Origin: Streptomyces sp. NRRL B-1140
Lineage (GTDB): Bacteria > Actinomycetota > Actinomycetes > Streptomycetales > Streptomycetaceae
Length of the DNA stretch: 64,000 nt
Direction of reading: 5' to 3'
NCBI RefSeq assembly: GCF_001280065.1
Contig: NZ_LGEA01000148.1
Location: 202,280 to 266,279, forward strand
Position 1 is the first letter of the stretch; each line of letters begins with the position of its first letter. Of the stretch, positions 36,268 to 44,088 are shown in pieces. The translations under genes and the position numbers were made by a program. The notes below the pieces were generated by a model. The model searched no databases. It was not told where the DNA came from and saw only the letters and a list, made by a program, of their open reading frames with translations.

Positions 36268-37284
36268 TCAGGTCGTGCTCGCGGTACGGCGCTGGACCAG
36301 CACGGCGGCGACGATGATCGCGCCCTTGGCGATCTGCTGGACGTCGCTCTGCAGGTTGTTCAGGGCGAAGATGTTGGTGATCGTGAAGAAGATCAGGACG
36401 CCGAGCACCGAGCCGGTGATGGTGCCCCGGCCGCCGGTGAGCAGGGTGCCGCCGATGATGGCTGCGGCGATGGCGTCGAGTTCGTAGAGGTTGCCGTTGG
36501 TGTTCTGGCCGGAGCCCGACAGGACGATCAGCAGGAAGGCCGCGATGCCGCAGCACAGCCCGGACAGCAGATAGAGGTAGAGCCGCTGGCGGCGGACGTC
36601 GATGCCGGCGAGCCGGGCCGCCTCCGGGTTGCCGCCGACCGCGACCGTGCGGCGGCCGAAGGTGGTGCGGTTGAGCACCAGCCAGCCGATGACCGTGACG
36701 ACGGCGAACACCAGCACCAGGGGCGGGATGCCGAGGACGTAGGCGTCGCGCTCGCCCAGGTCCAGCACCGAGGGCACGGTGACGATCTGGGTCTTGCCGT
36801 CGGTGATCTGCAGGGCGAGGCCGCGGGCGGAGGCGAGCATGGCGAGGGTGGCGATGAACGGCACCATCGAGCCGTAGGCGATGAGCACCCCGTTGACCAG
36901 GCCGCAGCCCACTCCGACGACGATGGCCGTGAAGAGGATGCCCGCGAAGCCGTACTCCTGGGTGGCGACCGTGGTGGCCCACACCGAGGCGAGGGCGACG
37001 ATCGCGCCGACCGACAGGTCGATGCCGCCGGAGACGATGACGAAGGTCATGCCGACGGTGACGACGCCCACCACGGAGGCCTGGGTGAGGACCAGTTGCA
37101 GGTTTCGGGCGTCGAGGAACTCGTCGGGCTTGGTGATGCCGCCGACGACGATCAGTGCGGCGAGCACGCCGAGCAGGGAGAGGGTACGGACGTCGGCACG
37201 GGCCGGCAGGCCGCGCCAGGCCGGGGGCCGGGCCTCGGGCACCTTCGTGGTGCTGTCCCGCGGCGGGGAGACGGGTTGCGTCAT
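36268..37284 (-). CDS. Ribose-type ABC transporter permease
   Basis: 338 residues with 8-10 hydrophobic segments, of the RbsC/BPD_transp_2 group. Family text includes [59 protein letters not shown] (cytoplasmic coupling loop with EAA-like residues) and [20 protein letters not shown]. The N-terminal 25 residues are cytoplasmic and Pro-rich. The ATG overlaps the ATPase stop by 4 bp. Confidence 0.92.
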   Translation of the reverse strand: MTQPVSPPRDSTTKVPEARPPAWRGLPARADVRTLSLLGVLAALIVVGGITKPDEFLDARNLQLVLTQASVVGVVTVGMTFVIVSGGIDLSVGAIVALASVWATTVATQEYGFAGILFTAIVVGVGCGLVNGVLIAYGSMVPFIATLAMLASARGLALQITDGKTQIVTVPSVLDLGERDAYVLGIPPLVLVFAVVTVIGWLVLNRTTFGRRTVAVGGNPEAARLAGIDVRRQRLYLYLLSGLCCGIAAFLLIVLSGSGQNTNGNLYELDAIAAAIIGGTLLTGGRGTITGSVLGVLIFFTITNIFALNNLQSDVQQIAKGAIIVAAVLVQRRTASTT

Positions 37285-38798
37285 GACGCCGGACTTCCTT
37301 CCATGACCAGGTCGAGTACGCGGTGTTCGTCGAGTTCGCGCGCGGGGGCCGTGTGGACGACGCGGCCCTCGCGCAGCACCAGCACGCGGTCGGCGAGGCC
37401 GAGCACCTCGGGGACCTCGCTGGAGACCAGCAGCACGGCGAGGCCCTCGTCGGCGAGGCGGCGGATGACCGCGTAGAGCTCGGCGCGGGCGCCCACGTCG
37501 ACGCCACGGGTGGGTTCGTCGAGCAGCAGCACCTTGCAGCCGCGCAGCAGCCAGCGGGCCAGGACGGCCTTCTGCTGGTTGCCACCGGAGAGGGTGCGCA
37601 CGGGCACGGACGGGTTGTCGGGCCGGAGCGACAGCTCGCGGGTGGCGGCCCGGGCCGCGCCGAGTTCGGCGCCCCGGTCGATCCAGCCCCCGCGCGAGAA
37701 GTGGGACATGGAGGAGACCGACACGTTGCGGGTGACGGACTCCAGCATCAGAAGCGCCTGCGCCTTGCGTTCCTCGGGGGCGAGCCCGAGTCCGGCCCGC
37801 ACGGCGGCCCGCACGCTGCCCGGCTTCAACGCCACGCCCCCGACCAGCACCTGACCGGCCGTCGGTCTGCGGGCGCCGTAGACGGTCTCCAGGATCTCGG
37901 AGCGGCCCGAGCCGACGAGTCCGGCGAGGCCGACGATCTCACCCGGACGAACCTCCAGGTCGAGCGGCTCGAACTCCCCTTGTCTGGACAGTCCTTGGAC
38001 GGTCAGCACGGGTTCGCCGGGCGGCGGCGCGAGAGGCCGGTCGGGGAAGACGTACTCGACGTTGCGGCCCGTCATCAGGGCCACGACCTCGCGGGTCGGC
38101 GTCGACTTCGCCGGGAGACCGTGCGCGACGGCCCGTCCGTCCTTGAGCACCGTCACCCGGTCGCCGATGCGCCGGATCTCCTCCAGACGGTGGGAGATGT
38201 AGACGACGGCGACTCCGGCCGCGGTCAGGTCACCGACGATGCGGAAGAGATTGTCGACCTCGTCCGGGTCGAGGGCGGCGGACGGCTCGTCCATCACGAT
38301 GAGCCGCACGTCGTGGGAGAGCGCCCGTGCCATGGACACGATCTGCTGCTGCGCCGCGGGCAGCTCCCCCACGAGCCGGGCCGGATCGATCTCGGCATGG
38401 CCGAGCCGCGCGAGGAGAGCGGCCGTCGACGCCCTGGCCGCCTTGCCGCGGACGACGAATCCCGCGGCGGTCGGCTCATGTCCGAGGTGGACGTTCTCGG
38501 CGACCGACAGGTGCTCCACCAGGTCGAGTTCCTGGTAGATGGTGGCGATGCCCAGGCGCATCGCGGCGATCGGCGAGCGGAGGGTGACCTCCTCGCCGCG
38601 CCATCGGAGTCGGCCGGTGTCGGGCTGGTGGGCGCCGGCCAGCACCTTGATGAGGGTGGACTTGCCGGCCCCGTTCTGGCCGAGCAGGCAGTGCACCTCG
38701 CCGGCCTGGACGTCGAGGTCGACGCCGTCGAGGGCCCGGACTCCGGGGAACGACTTGGTGATGCCGGACATGCTGAGCAGCGGTGGTTCTGGTGCCAT
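37281..38798 (-). CDS. Ribose-type ABC transporter ATP-binding protein (two ABC domains)
   Basis: 505 residues with two nucleotide-binding domains in tandem (RbsA type). Domain 1 has Walker A GQNGAGKSTL and Walker B LIVMDEPSAAL. Domain 2 has a non-canonical P-loop region GLVGSGRSEI, signature LSGGNQQKAVLARW and LLLDEPTRGVDVGA, the asymmetry normal for sugar importers of this class. Start at 38798, preceded by AAGGGG; the longer open frame upstream runs into the 32-bp tandem repeats and is not coding. First gene of the importer operon. Confidence 0.92.
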   Translation of the reverse strand: MAPEPPLLSMSGITKSFPGVRALDGVDLDVQAGEVHCLLGQNGAGKSTLIKVLAGAHQPDTGRLRWRGEEVTLRSPIAAMRLGIATIYQELDLVEHLSVAENVHLGHEPTAAGFVVRGKAARASTAALLARLGHAEIDPARLVGELPAAQQQIVSMARALSHDVRLIVMDEPSAALDPDEVDNLFRIVGDLTAAGVAVVYISHRLEEIRRIGDRVTVLKDGRAVAHGLPAKSTPTREVVALMTGRNVEYVFPDRPLAPPPGEPVLTVQGLSRQGEFEPLDLEVRPGEIVGLAGLVGSGRSEILETVYGARRPTAGQVLVGGVALKPGSVRAAVRAGLGLAPEERKAQALLMLESVTRNVSVSSMSHFSRGGWIDRGAELGAARAATRELSLRPDNPSVPVRTLSGGNQQKAVLARWLLRGCKVLLLDEPTRGVDVGARAELYAVIRRLADEGLAVLLVSSEVPEVLGLADRVLVLREGRVVHTAPARELDEHRVLDLVMEGSPAS

Positions 38799-38852
38799 GA
38801 GGTCCCCTTGGCGGGCGTGCGGGCCGGTTTCAGGGCAGGGCAGAGCAGGGCG

Positions 38853-39045
38853 CTGTGCGGTGAGCCGTGCTGTGGTGCGGGGCACTGTGCGGTGAGCCGT
38901 GCTGTGGTGCGGGGCACTGTGCGGTGAGCCGTGCTGTGGTGCGGGGCACTGTGCGGTGAGCCGTGCTGTGGTGCAGGGCGCAGTGCCGGTGACTGCGGGC
39001 TGTCGTGCGGGGCGCTGTGCGGTGACTGCGGGCTGTCGTGCGGGG
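38853..39045. repeat. 32-bp tandem repeat array between the ROK gene and the importer operon
   Basis: Three perfect 32-bp copies (38853-38884, 38885-38916, 38917-38948) of a unit beginning CTGTGCGGTGAGCCGTGCTG, a fourth with two changes at its end (38949-38980) and two diverged copies reaching the ROK stop at 39046. There are no spacers, so it is not CRISPR. It fills positions -55 to -247 upstream of the ABC ATPase start, where the operon promoter and ROK operators would be expected. Confidence 0.9.
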
Positions 39046-40227
39046 CTACGCGGGAGAGAACAGGTGGTCGCTGATGAGCCGGGCCCCGCCGGTCACTCCG
39101 GCGGCGGCGCCCAACTCACCCAGGACGATGGGCAGATTGCCGGTCGCCAGCGGCAGCGACTGGCGGTAGACCTGGGTGCGGATCGCGGCGAGCAGGGTGT
39201 GGCCGAGCCCGGTCACCCCGCCGCCGATCACCACCAGGCCCGGGTTGAAGAAGCTGACCAGACCGGCGATGACCTGGCCGGTGCGGTTGCCGCCCTCGCG
39301 GATCAGATCGAGGGCGGTGGCGTCACCGGCGGCGGCCGCGGCGGCGACGTCGACGGCGGTGAGGCCGCCGTTGGTCTCCAGCCGCGAGGCCAGTTCGGCC
39401 GAGAGGCCCTGCTGTGCGGCCTCCGTGGCGTCGCGGGCCAGGGCTGCCCCGCTGAAGTGGGCCTCCAGGCAGCCCCGGTTGCCGCAGGCGCAGGGGCGGC
39501 CGTCAGGGACGGCCTGGATGTGCCCGATGTCGCCTGCACTGCCCGTCGTCCCGCGGTAGACCTCACCGCCGACGACGATGCCGCAGCCGATGCCGGTGCC
39601 GATCTTGACGCAGAGGAAGTCGGCGACGGTGCGGGCGATGCCCGCGTGCTGCTCCCCCATCGCCATCAGGTTCACGTCGTTGTCGACCATGACCGGGCAG
39701 CCGAGCTCCTGGCTGAGCGCCTCCCGCACGGGAAAGCCGTCCCAGCCGGGCATGATCGGCGGTGCCACCGGGATGCCCTCGGGGAAGCGGACCGGGCCCG
39801 GGACGCCGATGCCGGCGCCGTCGAACCCCTCCGCGAGCCCGGAGGCCCTCAGCTTCGCGGCCATGGCGAGGACCTGCTCGAAGACCGCGACGGGGCCTTC
39901 GCGCACGTCCATGGGATGGTTGAGGTGCCCGAGTGTCTCCAGCTCGGCGTTGGTGACGGCGACATCGACCGAGGTCGCGCCGATGTCGACGCCGAGGAAG
40001 CGCAGTTCGGGGTTGAGCCGGATGTTGTGCGAGCGGCGGCCGCCGCGCGAGGCTGCGAGTCCGTCGGCCACGACCAGCCCCGTCTCCAGCAGCCGGTCCA
40101 CCTCCACGGCCAGCTTGGACCGCGAGAGGTCGACCTGGTCGCCCAGCTGGGCACGGGAGTTGGCGCCGCCGTCACGCAACAGCTTGAGCAGCCGGGCCTG
40201 GTGGGCGTTTCCGGGTCGTGCGGTCAT
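39046..40227 (-). CDS. ROK family transcriptional repressor
   Basis: 393 residues. N-terminal winged helix-turn-helix (about 5-75; ARLLKLLRDGGANSRAQLG, LSRSKLAVEVDRL), then an actin-like ROK domain with the phosphate loop LGVDIGATSVDVAV and the zinc motif PCACGNRGCLEA (CxCGxxGCxE) with preceding GHIQ His. As a xylose/N-acetylglucosamine repressor-type protein it should bind a sugar and release DNA. The start giving MTARPGNAHQARLL is the usual ROK N-terminus; longer frames upstream enter the promoter. It lies upstream of, and in the same direction as, the ABC operon that it likely controls. Confidence 0.88.
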   Translation of the reverse strand: MTARPGNAHQARLLKLLRDGGANSRAQLGDQVDLSRSKLAVEVDRLLETGLVVADGLAASRGGRRSHNIRLNPELRFLGVDIGATSVDVAVTNAELETLGHLNHPMDVREGPVAVFEQVLAMAAKLRASGLAEGFDGAGIGVPGPVRFPEGIPVAPPIMPGWDGFPVREALSQELGCPVMVDNDVNLMAMGEQHAGIARTVADFLCVKIGTGIGCGIVVGGEVYRGTTGSAGDIGHIQAVPDGRPCACGNRGCLEAHFSGAALARDATEAAQQGLSAELASRLETNGGLTAVDVAAAAAAGDATALDLIREGGNRTGQVIAGLVSFFNPGLVVIGGGVTGLGHTLLAAIRTQVYRQSLPLATGNLPIVLGELGAAAGVTGGARLISDHLFSPA

Positions 40228-40386
40228 ACGTCTCACGAGCCCCTCCCCGCCTCGATCGGCCTGTCCGCGCCGGTTCTGCGCCACCGCTGTGGCTTGCTTT
40301 CGGAGGGAACGTAGCAGCGGCTGCCGGGGGTGGGAAGAAGTCGCGCAGGAATTGGCCCTCACTTCTTCCACTCACAGGACAAAGAA

Positions 40387-40429
40387 GCCGCCAACGCCTG
40401 CCCCGCATCGCGAGGCAGGCGTTGGCGGC
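40387..40429 (-). terminator. 16-bp perfect hairpin after gntR
   Basis: GCCGCCAACGCCTGCC (40387-40402) pairs exactly with GGCAGGCGTTGGCGGC (40414-40429) across an 11-base loop; 39 bp after the GntR stop at 40468 in the minus direction. It isolates the gntR transcript from the ROK gene beginning at 40227. The last part of the gap (40228-40386) holds only the ROK RBS and presumed promoter. Confidence 0.85.
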
Positions 40430-40467
40430 GTCACGAACGTGCCGCGGCGTTCTGACGTGCCGCGGCG

Positions 40468-41145
40468 CTACGCGCGCGCCCGCGCGTGGTACGAGTGCCG
40501 CGTGTGCTCGGTGTGTGCACGCATCAACTGGGTGGCGCGCTGTTCGTCCCGGTCGGCGACCGCGGCGATCAGTTCGCGGTGCTCGATCCAGGACTGGCTG
40601 CCGCGCTGCCGGGCCACCGGTGTGTAGTACCAGCGCACGCGCCGGTCGACCTGGGCGGCGAGTTCGGCGAGGACCGCGTTGCCCGCAAGCTCCATGATCT
40701 TGGCGTGGAAGCGGGCGTTCATGGCGACGGCACCGTCCACGTCGTCGGCCTCGACGGCCCTCTCGCCCTCCGCGCACAGAGCTTCCAGGGCAGCGATGCC
40801 CGCGCTGTTGGCGCCCGCCGCCGCGAGCCGTGCCGCCTCGGCCTCCAGGAGCGTACGGACGGTGAGGAGCTGGTCGGCCTCCTGCTCCGTCGGCTCGTGC
40901 ACGAACGCGCCCTGGGCGGGCCGCAGATCCACCCACCCCTCGGTGTTGAGCCGCTGCAGCGCCTCGCGCACCGGCTGCCGCGAGACCCCGAGATGCCCGG
41001 CGAGTTCGCTCTCGACGAGATGCTGGCCGGGCTGCAGCGCGCGGGTGGTGATGAGTTCGAGCAGTGCCTCGTAGACGCGGTCGCGCAGCGGACCCGGGCG
41101 TTCCAGCTTGGGTACCGCCCCTTGGGGCAGGCCTGTCGACAGCAT
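40468..41145 (-). CDS. GntR family regulator with FCD domain
   Basis: 225 residues. Winged HTH (about 20-85: LRDRVYEALLELITTRALQPGQ, LAGHLGVSRQPVREALQRL) and an all-helical FCD effector domain (about 92-215), with metal/ligand residues in FHAKIMELAG (Asn-x-x-Phe-His) and HRELIAAV. FCD regulators typically sense small organic acids. Start at 41145 with GGAGGGGG about 8 nt upstream. It lies beside the KAS III/OFA carrier genes and upstream of the formate dehydrogenase block. Related operator words upstream of itself, in the oxlT/panE region and at the oxc locus suggest it senses oxalate, oxalyl-CoA or formate; this is inference. Confidence 0.85.
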   Translation of the reverse strand: MLSTGLPQGAVPKLERPGPLRDRVYEALLELITTRALQPGQHLVESELAGHLGVSRQPVREALQRLNTEGWVDLRPAQGAFVHEPTEQEADQLLTVRTLLEAEAARLAAAGANSAGIAALEALCAEGERAVEADDVDGAVAMNARFHAKIMELAGNAVLAELAAQVDRRVRWYYTPVARQRGSQSWIEHRELIAAVADRDEQRATQLMRAHTEHTRHSYHARARA

Positions 41146-41210
41146 CGCGGTCCCCCTCCTCGGCAGGGCCGTGCACAACGCGGCGCGAGCCGGTATCGCC
41201 GCAGAGTCAG

Positions 41211-41234
41211 TATTGATTGTCTTTCGTCTACAGT
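41211..41234. promoter_or_regulatory. Candidate GntR autoregulatory operator
   Basis: An AT-richer patch upstream of gntR containing TTCGTCTAC (41223-41231) and TACAGT (41229-41234), with ATTGTC just before (41216-41221). The nonamer differs by one base from TTCGTCGAC present in the sucC/oxc and oxlT/panE regions, and TACAGT is the reverse complement of ACTGTA found at both. It lies 66-89 bp before the gntR start (41145) and downstream of the KAS III stop. Confidence 0.5.
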
Positions 41235-41301
41235 CTACGGCGCACAAGAGCCAGGCTTTCGGGGAGTTGAGCGCGTCACACCGCCGGGGACCGGGCCCGG
41301 T

Positions 41302-42240
41302 TCAGGGGCAGCGGACGACCTGACCCGCGTAGGACAGGTTCCCGCCGAAGCCGAACAGCAGCACCGGGTCGCCGGTGGCGATCGCCCCCTGCTCGACCAG
41401 CTTCGAGAAGGCCAGCGGGATGCTCGCGGCCGAGGTGTTGCCGGACTCCGTGACATCACGCGCGACGACCGCGTTGACCGCGCCGATCTTCTCCGCGAGG
41501 GGTTCGATGATGCGCAGGTTCGCCTGGTGCAGCACGACCCCCGCGAGATCGGCGGGCTCCAGCCCGGCCCGCTCGCAGGCCCGGCGTGCGATGGGCGGGA
41601 GCTGTGTGGTGGCCCAGCGGTAGACGCTCTGGCCCTCCTGGGCGAAGCGTGGCGGGGTGCCCTCGATGCGCACCGCGTGGCCCATCTCGGGCACCGAGCC
41701 CCACAGCACCGGCCCGATCCCCGCCTCGCCCGCGGCCTCCACCACCGCGGCTCCCGCCCCGTCGCCGACGAGCACGCATGTGCTGCGGTCGCTCCAGTCG
41801 GTCACCTCGGACATCTTGTCGGCCCCGATGACCAGCGCCCGGCTCGCGCCCCCCGCGCGCACGGCGTGGTCGGCCGTGGCCAGGGCGTGGGTGAATCCGG
41901 CGCACACCACGTTGAGGTCCATGGTGGCGGCCTGCGGGACGCCCAGGCGGGCCGCCACCCGGGCGGCCATGTTGGGCGAGCGGTCGACGGCGGTGGAGGT
42001 GGCGACCAGCACCAGGTCGATGTCCGCCGGGGTCAGTCCGGCCGCGGCCAGGGCCTTGGCGGCGGCGTGGGCCGCCAGTTCGTCGACCGGCTCGTCGGGG
42101 CCTGCGATGTGACGCGTGCGGATGCCCACCCGGCTCCTGATCCACTCGTCACTGGTGTCCACCAGGCCCGCCAGGTCCTCGTTGGTGAGCACCTTGGCGG
42201 GCTGGTAGTGGCCGACGGCGGCGATGCGCGAGCCGTTCAT
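41302..42240 (-). CDS. Beta-ketoacyl-ACP synthase III (FabH-like), stand-alone
   Basis: 312 residues of the KAS III family with the Cys-His-Asn triad: Cys in NVVCAGFTHAL, His in LHQANLRI and Asn in SGNTSAASIP. FabH condenses an acyl-CoA starter with malonyl-ACP. No other fatty acid or polyketide synthesis gene is near, so it is a paralogue of the housekeeping FabH with an unclear job. It lies between the OFA carrier/companion gene and gntR on the same strand; GAGGGGGA RBS 8 nt before the ATG. I recall a FabH paralogue in a similar place in S. coelicolor (SCO6564), unverified here. Confidence 0.88.
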   Translation of the reverse strand: MNGSRIAAVGHYQPAKVLTNEDLAGLVDTSDEWIRSRVGIRTRHIAGPDEPVDELAAHAAAKALAAAGLTPADIDLVLVATSTAVDRSPNMAARVAARLGVPQAATMDLNVVCAGFTHALATADHAVRAGGASRALVIGADKMSEVTDWSDRSTCVLVGDGAGAAVVEAAGEAGIGPVLWGSVPEMGHAVRIEGTPPRFAQEGQSVYRWATTQLPPIARRACERAGLEPADLAGVVLHQANLRIIEPLAEKIGAVNAVVARDVTESGNTSAASIPLAFSKLVEQGAIATGDPVLLFGFGGNLSYAGQVVRCP

Positions 42241-42410
42241 TGGGTGGGTCCCCCTCGTTTCCTTGGGTAGCGGATCCACCAGTCTGATCAGTGACTCACG
42301 GGTACGAGGGCAGCCAAGGTGACAGGAAACGGGCGCCGGCGTTGTCAGCTTCGGTCAGGAGCCCGGACGCCCGGACACCTGTCGAACGCCCACCCGGCGC
42401 CCCGGTTCGC

Positions 42411-42551
42411 CTACCCGGTGAAGAGCTGCGTGGCCTTGCGGACGAGCTCGTAGAGCCCGTAGGCGAGCGGTACGCCCACCCACATCCAGGCGAGGGTGAT
42501 GAGCCACCGGCGGTCCTGGCTAGGCGGACTCTGACTGCTGTCGCTCGGCAC
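42411..42551 (-). CDS. 46-residue single-span protein, MFS transporter small subunit
   Basis: A short GTG-start gene overlapping the last 32 bp of the OFA carrier gene in another frame. GGAGG lies 6 nt before the GTG. The product has a 15-residue polar N-terminus rich in Ser/Pro/Gln, one hydrophobic helix (about 16-39, beginning RWLITLAWMWVGVPLAYGLY) and a basic tail ending KATQLFTG, then TAG. Small proteins of this kind accompany OFA-type MFS carriers and are annotated as an MFS transporter small subunit. It may stabilise or gate the carrier. No similar small gene is obvious after the tandem carriers at 17-20 kb. Confidence 0.75.
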   Translation of the reverse strand: MPSDSSQSPPSQDRRWLITLAWMWVGVPLAYGLYELVRKATQLFTG

Positions 42552-43854
42552 GGGCGGCCTCCTTCGGGGCGGGGACGTGGTGGCGGGGGTCGACGGGCCG
42601 GACGAGTTCGTTGGCGACGAAGCCGACGACGAGCAGCCCGATCATGATCACGAAGGACAGCCCGTACAGGGACGCGCCGTGCCGGCCCGCCTCCTCCTGC
42701 CGGTCGGCGATCCAGTTCACGATCAGTGGGCCGAGCACCCCGGCCGTGGACCAGGCGGTGAGCAACCGCCCGTGGATGGCGCCGACCTGGTACGTGCCGA
42801 ACAGGTCCTTCAGATAGGCCGGAACCGTGGCGAAACCGCCGCCGTAGAAGGAGAGGATGACCAGCGCGCACAGGATGAACAGCGGCCTGGAGGAGTCGCC
42901 GAACAGGGCGATGAGGGCGTACATCAGGGCGCCGACGCCCAGGTAGACGCGGTAGATGTTCTTGCGGCCGATGAGGTCGGAGGTGGAGGACCAGCCGATG
43001 CGGCCGGCCATGTTCGCGGCGGACAGCAGCGCGACGAAACCGGCGGCGGCGGTCACCGACACCGGAGTGGGGGTGTCGGCGAAGAAGTCCGTGATCATCG
43101 GCGCGGCCTTCTCCAGGATGCCGATGCCGGCGGTGACGTTCATGCAGAGCACGATCCACAGGAGCCAGAACTGGGGTGTGCGCACCGCCTGGTTCGCGGA
43201 CACCTGCGGGCCGGTGGGGGCTTGTCGCGCAGTTTCCCGCGCCCCTACGGCGTGACGCGGAACCCGGACCAGCAGCACCCCCAGCAGCATGAAGACGGCG
43301 TACGACAGACCGTGCACGAGGAAGGCGAGCGCGATGCCGGTGCTGTCGCCGCCGAACGACTCCAGCATCCGGGCCGACCAGGGCGAGGCGATGAGCGCGC
43401 CGCCGCCGAAGCCCATGATGGCGATGCCGGTGGCCATGCCGGGCCGGTCCGGGAACCACTTGATCAGGGTGGAGACGGGTGAGATGTAGCCGATGCCGAG
43501 ACCGATGCCACCGACGAAGCCGTAGCCGAGGACGATCAGCCAGTACTGCTCCAGGGAGGCGCCCAGCGCGGAGAGCAGGAAGCCGGAGGAGAAGCAGATC
43601 AGGGCGACGGTCATCGCCCAGCGCGGGCCGTTGCGCTCCACGAGCGTGCCGCCGAACGCGGCGGACAGGCCCAGCATGACGATGCCCAGCTGGAAGGGCA
43701 GCGCGCTCTGTGTGCCGCTGAGGCCGAGCGCGGACTCCAGGGGCGGCTTGAACACGCTCCAGGCGTAGGCCTGGCCGATGGAGAGATGTACGGAGAGAGC
43801 GGCGGGCGGAACGAGCCAGCGGCTCCAGCCCGGGGGCGCTACTGGGGGACTCAT
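42520..43854 (-). CDS. MFS transporter, OFA family (oxalate/formate-type carrier)
   Basis: 444 residues, about 12 helices. OFA-like segments: LSVHLSIGQAYAWSVFKPPLE (helix 1), YGFVGGIGLGIGYISPVSTLIKWFPDRPGMATGIAIMGFGGGALI (helices 4-5, split by KWFPDRPG), the central cytoplasmic loop of about 45 residues, and WSSTSDLIGRKNIY between helices 8 and 9. Charged residues at the mouth could bind dicarboxylates. It diverges from the two tandem carriers of the oxc locus and belongs to a different OFA subgroup. It is divergent from the panE-like gene; the 234-bp region between them contains the shared operator words. Weak RBS. Confidence 0.85.
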   Translation of the reverse strand: MSPPVAPPGWSRWLVPPAALSVHLSIGQAYAWSVFKPPLESALGLSGTQSALPFQLGIVMLGLSAAFGGTLVERNGPRWAMTVALICFSSGFLLSALGASLEQYWLIVLGYGFVGGIGLGIGYISPVSTLIKWFPDRPGMATGIAIMGFGGGALIASPWSARMLESFGGDSTGIALAFLVHGLSYAVFMLLGVLLVRVPRHAVGARETARQAPTGPQVSANQAVRTPQFWLLWIVLCMNVTAGIGILEKAAPMITDFFADTPTPVSVTAAAGFVALLSAANMAGRIGWSSTSDLIGRKNIYRVYLGVGALMYALIALFGDSSRPLFILCALVILSFYGGGFATVPAYLKDLFGTYQVGAIHGRLLTAWSTAGVLGPLIVNWIADRQEEAGRHGASLYGLSFVIMIGLLVVGFVANELVRPVDPRHHVPAPKEAARAERQQSESA

Positions 43855-43975
43855 GAACCCCGGACGGTAGGGATCCAGTGGGCAGTTGGGAAGGCGGCGC
43901 GTCGACCGTATGCGGTGAACGGTGTCCGGCCTGCGCCGAACGGTCGGTGCACACACTCTTGCCCACCCAACCTCC

Positions 43976-44001
43976 ATACTGTAGACAATATTTCGTCGAC
44001 A
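43976..44001. promoter_or_regulatory. Candidate GntR operator in the oxlT/panE divergent region
   Basis: ACTGTAGACAAT (43978-43989) followed by TTCGTCGAC (43992-44000). TGTAGAC and GTCGACA (43980-43986, 43995-44001) form an inverted repeat with one mismatch and an 8-base spacer, the same spacing as the perfect repeat at 12016-12039. ACTGTAGACAAT differs from ACTGTATGCAAT at the oxc locus in two bases, and the nonamer TTCGTCGAC is identical. It lies 122 bp from the carrier start and 88 bp from the panE-like start. Confidence 0.55.
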
Positions 44002-44088
44002 CAAGCCGTCCGCGAGCCACCCGCGACCCGTCTGCGGCCGGTCGGCAGCCACCTCCGCGGTATCCCTCAAACCGAACGGAGTGTTCCC

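Noticed and set aside
38853..39045. Possible CRISPR array
   Set aside because: The 32-bp units are contiguous with no unique spacers, and no cas genes are present.
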